This document shows positions 48,835 to 53,793 of a stretch of 53,793 nt of DNA, piece after piece. A program made the position numbers and the translations under genes. The stretch is from Rhodococcus sp. HNM0569 (GTDB taxonomy: Bacteria; Actinomycetota; Actinomycetes; Mycobacteriales; Mycobacteriaceae). Within the stretch, counting starts at the first letter, position 1. Every line of letters begins with the position of its first letter. The stretch is taken from NCBI RefSeq assembly GCF_012726205.1, contig NZ_JAASAE010000020.1, positions 1-53,793 on the forward strand, in the 5' to 3' direction. The notes below the pieces were generated by a model. It was not told where the DNA came from. It saw nothing but the letters and a program-made list of their open reading frames with translations, and ran no database searches.

Positions 48835-51800
48835 CCAACGCCCGCTTCCGGCCCACCCGAGCCGGGATCGTGAACCTGTGGGACTACCGCGATCAGGAAT
48901 TCTCGTTCGCCGACGGCCGGCTCGTGCTGCGCGGGCCCAACGGCTCCGGTAAGACGAAGGCACTCGAGGTGCTGTTCCCCTTCGTCTTCGACGGGCGCAT
49001 CGAACCGCGGCGGCTCAATCCGTTCGCCGGCGAGGAGCGGACGATGAAGTCGAACCTGCTCTACCGCGGACAGGAGACGGCGTACTCGTACGTGTGGATG
49101 GAGTTCTGCCGTGGCGACAACGACGATCCCGAGGCCGTCACCGTCGGAATCGGGATGCGGGCGAGCCGCGGCACCGACAAGGTGAGCCGCTGGTATTTCG
49201 TCGTCGACGGCCGGGTCGGCATCGACTTCTCGCTGCTCGGCGACGACGACCGGCCGTTCACACGTAAGCAACTCGTCGACGAGGTCGGCACGGACAGCGT
49301 GGTCGACCGGCCGATCGACTACCGGGCCGCGGTCGACGCCCGGCTGTTCGGGCTCGGCCTGCAGCGCTACGACCAGCTGATCAACCTCGTGCTGACGTTG
49401 CGCCGACCACAGCTCGCGAAGAATCTCGACCCCAAAGGACTGTCCCGGGCGCTCACCGACGGCCTGCGTCCCCTCGACGATGCACTCGTACTCGAGGCCG
49501 CGCGCTCGTTCAGCGACATGGAGGAGGTAGGGCGCGCACTCGACGCGCTCACGGCCGCCGACACCGCCGCGGCCTCCTTCGTCGACGTCTACCGCAAGTA
49601 CCTACGCCAGCACGCCCGTGGCGCCGTCGACCAGGTCGCCGAACGCCTCACGGCCGTCGAGTCGGCCGTCGCCGCGGTCCGGGCGGCGGCAGCCGAGACC
49701 GCAGCGGCGACCGCTGCGCACGACAGCGCGCGAGCGCAGGCCGAGGCGGCCGACGCGGCGCTGGACGCGGCACGCGCGAACCACGAGGCGCTCGCCCAGT
49801 CCGGCGCGTACGAGGACAAACAGCAGATCGACGCTCTCGCACGAGTTGTCGACGACCTCCGTCGAGGTGCCGAAGGTCTCGCGCGACGCGAGGACGACGC
49901 CCGCGCCGCGGCCGAGCGCCGCGGCAGCGAGCTCGACGAGGCCACCGCGGCCGCCGAATCGGCCACCGCGGCAGCCGAGCGCGCGCACGCCGCATTGCGC
50001 GACAGCGCGCGGGACGCCGGTCTCGAGTGGGAATCAGCAGGAGACGACCGGCACCCGGCGCGCGGGAGCGGCGCCGAGGCCGTCGCCACCCGCGCCCGTG
50101 CCCTGGCCGAGCAGCGGTCCGAGGATGTGCGGGTCGTCGCCGCAGCGCTCGACGCGCAAGCGAAAGCACACGCCGAACGTGTCCGCGCAGGCGAGTTCGC
50201 CGAACGTGCCGTCGCCGCACGCACGGACGCGGAAGCCGCGCTCGCGGCGGCCGAGGCGGACGTCGAGGCCGCGCGTTCACGCGTCCTGCGGGCGTTGCGC
50301 GACTGGTGGAGCGGCCGAGTCGGCCTGTACGCCTCGGTCGACGTCGGGGTGGAGATGTTCGATGTGCTGTGCGAGGGCGCCCGGCGCCTCGGCCAGTCGG
50401 AGGCACCGACGCTCACCTCGATCGTGCACGAACACACCGCGTCGACAGCCGATGCGATCCGTCGCCGCGAGCACGACGCCCGTGCCGACAGCCGTCTCGC
50501 GCAGGAACGGCTCGACACGCTCACGGCCGAACGCGCACGCGTCGCAGGCGAACACGACGATGCACCGCCCACCACGGTGCCGCACTCCCCGGAGCGTGAC
50601 GTACTCCCCGGGGCGCCGCTGTGGCGGCTCGTGCGGTTCCGCGACGACATCGATCCCACGGACGCGGGCGGCGTCGAGGCCGCCCTCGAGTCGGCCGGTC
50701 TGCTCGACGCATGGGTGCTTCCCGAGGGACACGACATACCGTCCGAGGTTGCGGACCGCTTCCTCGCTCCGGGCCGGCGCGCCGAGGGACCGTCGCTCGC
50801 CGACGTGCTCGAGCCCGAGGGCACAGCGAACCGCGACGACACAGCGGGCGTGGACGTTCCACGGGTACAGGCGGTGCTCGAGTCGGTGGCCCTGTCGCTC
50901 GAGGCCGACGGCGTCGCGACCGCGGTGGACGGGCGCTTCCGGCACGGGTTGCTGTCGGGACGCCACGACAAGACCGACGCCGAGTACATCGGGGCCACCG
51001 CACGCGAACGGCGGCGGCGCGCGCGGCTCGCGCAACTCGACGCGGACATCGACGACGCGAGCGCGGTACGCGACCGCGCGGACCACACCGCCGCCGAAGC
51101 CGCCGAACTGCTGTCCGCTCTGGCGAGTGCCGCGAAGGAGCTCCCACGGGCAGCGCCGGTGTCCACCGCGCTCGCGAGCGTCGCGGAAGCCGCGGGCGCG
51201 CTGCGTTCACGCACGGAGAGCGCCGACGCCGCGGCCCAGGACCACGACCGGTCGGTTGTCGACGCGAACGCACAGGACGAGCACGTGCGCCGCGTCGCGA
51301 GCGGCCGCGGCATCGCACCCGATCCGACAGCCCTCGACGCCGTACGGGCCGCACTCACCCATTTCACGCACAGTGCCGACACCTGGGTCACCGCCCGCAG
51401 GGAGACCGCCAATGCCGTCGAACGCGCCGAGCGCGCGGGCATGTTGGCCGCCGAGGCCGAGCGGGATGCCGAGGCAGCGGCGTCCGACACCGCTGACGCG
51501 GAACGCAATCACGCGACCCGCGCCGCCCACCTGGACACGCTGCGCGAGAACCTCGGCGCCGATGCCGAACAGATCGAGGCCGACCTCGCGCGGGCACGGC
51601 AGCGGATCGACGAATGCCAGGCGGTCGAGCGTGCCGCGCGCGACGCGACCGGGAGCGCAGCGAAACGCGTCGGCAGCGCCGAGCAGGCACGCGATTCGGC
51701 CGCGACAACGCTGCTCACCGCGTTCGTCGAGGCGCACAAGGCTGCACAACTGCTGCGCCCCTACGCGCGTCGCGACGTGCTCGCGCTGCTCGACGCGACG

Positions 51801-53063
51801 CCGGTCGCCGACTGGCCCGAACGCGAGGAGGCGTGGCTGACGCCCGAACAACTCGCGTACCGCGTCGAGACCGACCTTTCCGACGAGAATTCGCGGGCCA
51901 CCGACAGCCCCGTGGACACCCACCCGGTCCTGCCGGATGTCGTCGCCGCGCTGTACGCCTCGCTGACCGCGGCGACCGACGGCGTCCGGCACAGCGAGTC
52001 CGCGGCGAAGTCGACCCGCACCAATGTCGTCACGGCACTGCAGGAGTTCGAGTCGGACCTGTCGTCGACAGGCCAGGGCTACCAGCTGTCGTGGGACACC
52101 CCCGACGGGGTGATCGTCGCGGAAGTCCGTGACGAACAAGGGGTGTCGTCGGTCGCGGACTTCGCAGCACGCATCGCCCGTGCCCGGGCCGATCAGGAAC
52201 TGCTGCTCACCGACTCCGAGCGGCGCATTCTCGAGGACGCTCTGCTCACCGGCCTCGCGCAGCAGATCCACGAACGGACCGTCGACGCCCGGTCGCTCAT
52301 CGCCCAGATGGCATCGGAGATGCGTGAGCGCCGCATGTCCTCGGGCGCCACGATCGGGTTGCGATGGACGCTCGCCGACGGACTCGACGACGGTGGCCGC
52401 GCTGTCGCGAAGCTGCTCGACAGGGACGCGTCGTCGCTCGGCGGGGACGACCTCGCGGCGATGCGCGCGTACTTCGCGTCGCGGATCCGCACCGAGCGCG
52501 CCGCACACCCGGAACGGTCGTATCCCGAAATCCTGTCGAGTGCTCTCGACTACCGCACGTGGCGCACGTTCACGTTCGCGATCGTCGACTCGAACGGCGA
52601 AGAGGAGCGGCTCACCGTCGCACGACACAGCGCGTTGTCGGGCGGCGAGCAGTCCGTGTCCCTGCATCTTCCGCTGTTCGCGGCGGCACACGTCATGCTC
52701 GACTCCGCCGACCCGCACGCGCCGCGACTACTCGCGCTCGACGAGGCCTTCGCAGGCGTCGACGAGAACGGCCGCACCGAACTGCTCGGTCTGAGCGTGC
52801 AATTCGACCTCGACCTGTTCATGACGGGCTACGACCTGTGGGTCACGAGCCCCGAAGTGCCTGCGTGCGCGCACTACTCGCTGTCGCATTCCGCCGCCGA
52901 GCATGCCGTGAGCGCACTGCTCGTCGTCTGGACCGGTGAAGGACTCGACACCGAGTACGGCACCGGTTCGCTCAGTGAGGCACTCGGCTCGCCGGGCACG
53001 CGGCGGATCCGTCCCGAAGCACGTGACGTCCTCGAGTTCGACGCAGAGGTCGACGTCGTCTGA
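48831..53063 (+). CDS. jetC: Wadjet type II SMC-like ATPase JetC (TIGR02680)
   Basis: A 1410-residue SMC-like protein of the TIGR02680 family. Walker A is GPNGSGKT at residues 35-42, preceded by a region that begins GIVNLWDYRDQEFSFADGRL. Between about 230 and 1150 come long Ala/Glu/Arg coiled-coil arms with a hinge-like stretch in the middle (about 560-700). The ABC signature LSGGEQ is at 1269-1274 and Walker B LLALDEAF at 1300-1307, with a D-loop GVD. All ATPase elements are intact. It belongs to the same broad group as MukB/MksB and the mycobacterial EptC that restricts plasmids. ATG overlaps jetB. The gene ends at 53063; the JetD nuclease gene that should follow is absent. Confidence 0.93.
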   Translation: MTNARFRPTRAGIVNLWDYRDQEFSFADGRLVLRGPNGSGKTKALEVLFPFVFDGRIEPRRLNPFAGEERTMKSNLLYRGQETAYSYVWMEFCRGDNDDPEAVTVGIGMRASRGTDKVSRWYFVVDGRVGIDFSLLGDDDRPFTRKQLVDEVGTDSVVDRPIDYRAAVDARLFGLGLQRYDQLINLVLTLRRPQLAKNLDPKGLSRALTDGLRPLDDALVLEAARSFSDMEEVGRALDALTAADTAAASFVDVYRKYLRQHARGAVDQVAERLTAVESAVAAVRAAAAETAAATAAHDSARAQAEAADAALDAARANHEALAQSGAYEDKQQIDALARVVDDLRRGAEGLARREDDARAAAERRGSELDEATAAAESATAAAERAHAALRDSARDAGLEWESAGDDRHPARGSGAEAVATRARALAEQRSEDVRVVAAALDAQAKAHAERVRAGEFAERAVAARTDAEAALAAAEADVEAARSRVLRALRDWWSGRVGLYASVDVGVEMFDVLCEGARRLGQSEAPTLTSIVHEHTASTADAIRRREHDARADSRLAQERLDTLTAERARVAGEHDDAPPTTVPHSPERDVLPGAPLWRLVRFRDDIDPTDAGGVEAALESAGLLDAWVLPEGHDIPSEVADRFLAPGRRAEGPSLADVLEPEGTANRDDTAGVDVPRVQAVLESVALSLEADGVATAVDGRFRHGLLSGRHDKTDAEYIGATARERRRRARLAQLDADIDDASAVRDRADHTAAEAAELLSALASAAKELPRAAPVSTALASVAEAAGALRSRTESADAAAQDHDRSVVDANAQDEHVRRVASGRGIAPDPTALDAVRAALTHFTHSADTWVTARRETANAVERAERAGMLAAEAERDAEAAASDTADAERNHATRAAHLDTLRENLGADAEQIEADLARARQRIDECQAVERAARDATGSAAKRVGSAEQARDSAATTLLTAFVEAHKAAQLLRPYARRDVLALLDATPVADWPEREEAWLTPEQLAYRVETDLSDENSRATDSPVDTHPVLPDVVAALYASLTAATDGVRHSESAAKSTRTNVVTALQEFESDLSSTGQGYQLSWDTPDGVIVAEVRDEQGVSSVADFAARIARARADQELLLTDSERRILEDALLTGLAQQIHERTVDARSLIAQMASEMRERRMSSGATIGLRWTLADGLDDGGRAVAKLLDRDASSLGGDDLAAMRAYFASRIRTERAAHPERSYPEILSSALDYRTWRTFTFAIVDSNGEEERLTVARHSALSGGEQSVSLHLPLFAAAHVMLDSADPHAPRLLALDEAFAGVDENGRTELLGLSVQFDLDLFMTGYDLWVTSPEVPACAHYSLSHSAAEHAVSALLVVWTGEGLDTEYGTGSLSEALGSPGTRRIRPEARDVLEFDAEVDVV

Positions 53064-53071
53064 CGTCGACG

Positions 53072-53170
53072 GTGAGTGGGCGCTCGATCATGAGACCGAC
53101 GGTCCGGCAAGGTGACTCGGGCAGATTCCAGACGAGATATTCATTGACTTCGAACATTCATTCGAACTAG
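53072..53170 (+). other. Short open frame after jetC, possible jetD remnant
   Basis: A 32-codon frame starts with GTG eight bases after the jetC stop, where jetD would be expected to begin, and ends at TAG inside the promoter of the next gene. It reads VSGRSIMRPTVRQGDSG at its start and has no recognisable domain. It could be the leftover first codons of jetD or chance. Its last third overlaps the SOS promoter. Confidence 0.25.
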
Positions 53171-53173
53171 ACT
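53144..53173 (+). promoter_or_regulatory. LexA (SOS)-controlled leaderless promoter
   Basis: A -35 hexamer TTGACT (53144-53149) and a -10 hexamer TAGACT (53168-53173) are 18 bases apart. Between them lies TCGAACATTCATTCGA (53150-53165), which fits the mycobacterial SOS box TCGAAC-N4-GTTCGA at 11 of 12 positions. The ATG at 53180 is seven bases after the -10, so the transcript probably has no leader. LexA binding is inferred. Confidence 0.8.
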
Positions 53174-53179
53174 CTGTTC

Positions 53180-53793
53180 ATGGGGCCGGGGGAATCAGTA
53201 GTAGACACATCTGGCGGTGAGCCGTGGCAGTTGAGCGACGGTGACTTGCTCGCGGAGGCGGTCGAGTTGTCGCGGGTGATTGCGGGGTTGCAGGCGCGGC
53301 GTGTTGCGGTGATGGGGGAGGTCGAGGTCCGCCGCGCGGCGGTCGAGGCCGGGTATCGCGACGGTGCGGCGTGGTTGGCAGCGCACACCCTGTTGGAGAT
53401 CGGGGAAGCACGCGCAATCGTGAGTCTTGCAGCGAGCCTGTTGCGGGAGCCGGAGATCGCGGACGCGGTCGCCACCGGCTCGGTGTCGACGCGGCACGCA
53501 CAGATCATGTGTTCGTTCTTCGAACACCTACCCGATGGGTTCCCCAATGCGGTGGACGAGCCAGAGGCATTCGCGCAGGCGCGGCGGGAATGCCGCGAGG
53601 CGTTTTTCCTCGCCTCCGGGGTACGCGGCACCGTGGGTGGGATGCGGCGGGTGAAGGACACCCTGGACGCGACGTTCGACACCGGCGAAGTCCGGCACAG
53701 TGAACGCACCGACCTCAACCGGTTCGACCTCTCACGCACGCTCACCGGCCGATACGCGCTGCGCGGTGACCTGGACGCCGAATCCGGCGAGAT
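53180..53793 (+). CDS. DUF222/13E12-family protein, probable HNH endonuclease (partial, runs off window)
   Basis: The first 204 codons of an open gene that runs off the window end. The N-terminus (WQLSDGDLLAEAVELSRVIA, then GLQARRVAVMGEVEVR, SVSTRHAQIMCSFFEHLPD and GGMRRVKDTLDATFDTGE) is the DUF222 domain of the actinobacterial 13E12 repeat family, most of whose members end in an HNH nuclease domain not reached here. Translation starts with ATG 53180, without a ribosome site, at a leaderless SOS promoter. Codon choice differs from the neighbours: more G/T-ending codons such as TTG, GTG and GGG. In mycobacteria 13E12 repeats are multicopy and some are LexA-regulated. It stands where jetD should be. 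DUF222 is clear; nuclease function is inferred. Confidence 0.85.
   Translation, partial: MGPGESVVDTSGGEPWQLSDGDLLAEAVELSRVIAGLQARRVAVMGEVEVRRAAVEAGYRDGAAWLAAHTLLEIGEARAIVSLAASLLREPEIADAVATGSVSTRHAQIMCSFFEHLPDGFPNAVDEPEAFAQARRECREAFFLASGVRGTVGGMRRVKDTLDATFDTGEVRHSERTDLNRFDLSRTLTGRYALRGDLDAESGE

Noticed and set aside
53072-53170. A real 32-residue gene after jetC
   Set aside because: It has no ribosome site, no family match and runs into the SOS promoter; it is listed only as a possible remnant.

Overview
The window is high-GC (about 70 percent), densely coded chromosome from a mycolata-type actinobacterium, most likely Rhodococcus or a close relative in the Mycobacteriales. The reasons are the complete Pup-proteasome locus with helY, tatC, tatA, pafC, pafB and pafA, and gene order matching Mycobacterium tuberculosis from pepE (Rv2089c) to metH (Rv2124c) and the PAC2 gene Rv2125, but without PPE/PE genes. 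No rRNA, tRNA or CRISPR array was seen, and no gene-free stretch exceeds 300 bases.

Layout. 1-10 kb is accessory and metabolic: a PPOX-fold flavoprotein, a MarR regulator divergent from a cytochrome P450 with a palindromic operator between them, trehalose synthase and maltokinase overlapping an isochorismatase-fold hydrolase, a DJ-1/PfpI protein, a CsbD-like stress protein, a zinc alcohol dehydrogenase and an unknown membrane protein. 10-20.9 kb is a conserved block: M24 peptidase, 5'-3' exonuclease, a Tyr-Gly-Gln repeat membrane protein, HelY helicase, TatC, TatA, the DNA-damage activators PafB and PafC, and the Pup ligase PafA. A PAP2-diacylglycerol kinase fusion on the opposite strand separates this from prcA, prcB, pup and dop (22.5-26 kb). 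A HEAT-repeat protein, a MerR-HEAT fusion and a NUDIX hydrolase follow, then the proteasomal ATPase ARC/Mpa. 30-43.4 kb holds an LppK-position lipoprotein behind an iron-box-like site, TrmI, a RecB-family nuclease and a thioesterase. It continues with a minus-strand cluster metH, HAD phosphatase, trhO, pseudouridine synthase, hisE, hisG, and then a divergent PAC2 gene with an MFS transporter.

The most interesting part is 43.5-53.8 kb, all on the plus strand: an AbiEi-like winged-helix protein, a degenerate Hsp70-fold protein with a C-terminal membrane anchor, and three tightly coupled genes of a type II Wadjet SMC defence operon (jetA, jetB, jetC: the TIGR02677, TIGR02678 and TIGR02680 families). 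The fourth component, the TOPRIM nuclease JetD, is not where it should be. Immediately after jetC comes a DUF222/13E12-type gene that runs off the window. Its promoter carries a near-consensus LexA (SOS) box between its -35 and -10 elements and appears to drive a leaderless transcript. Either a 13E12 element has interrupted the operon, with jetD lost or displaced, or an SOS-inducible protein stands where the effector should be.

The whole protein-tagging route is present in about 11 kb: Dop deamidates Pup-GGQ, PafA ligates it, ARC unfolds tagged proteins and PrcAB degrades them. The window also carries PafBC regulators and an SOS-box gene, so both mycobacterial DNA-damage regulons touch it.
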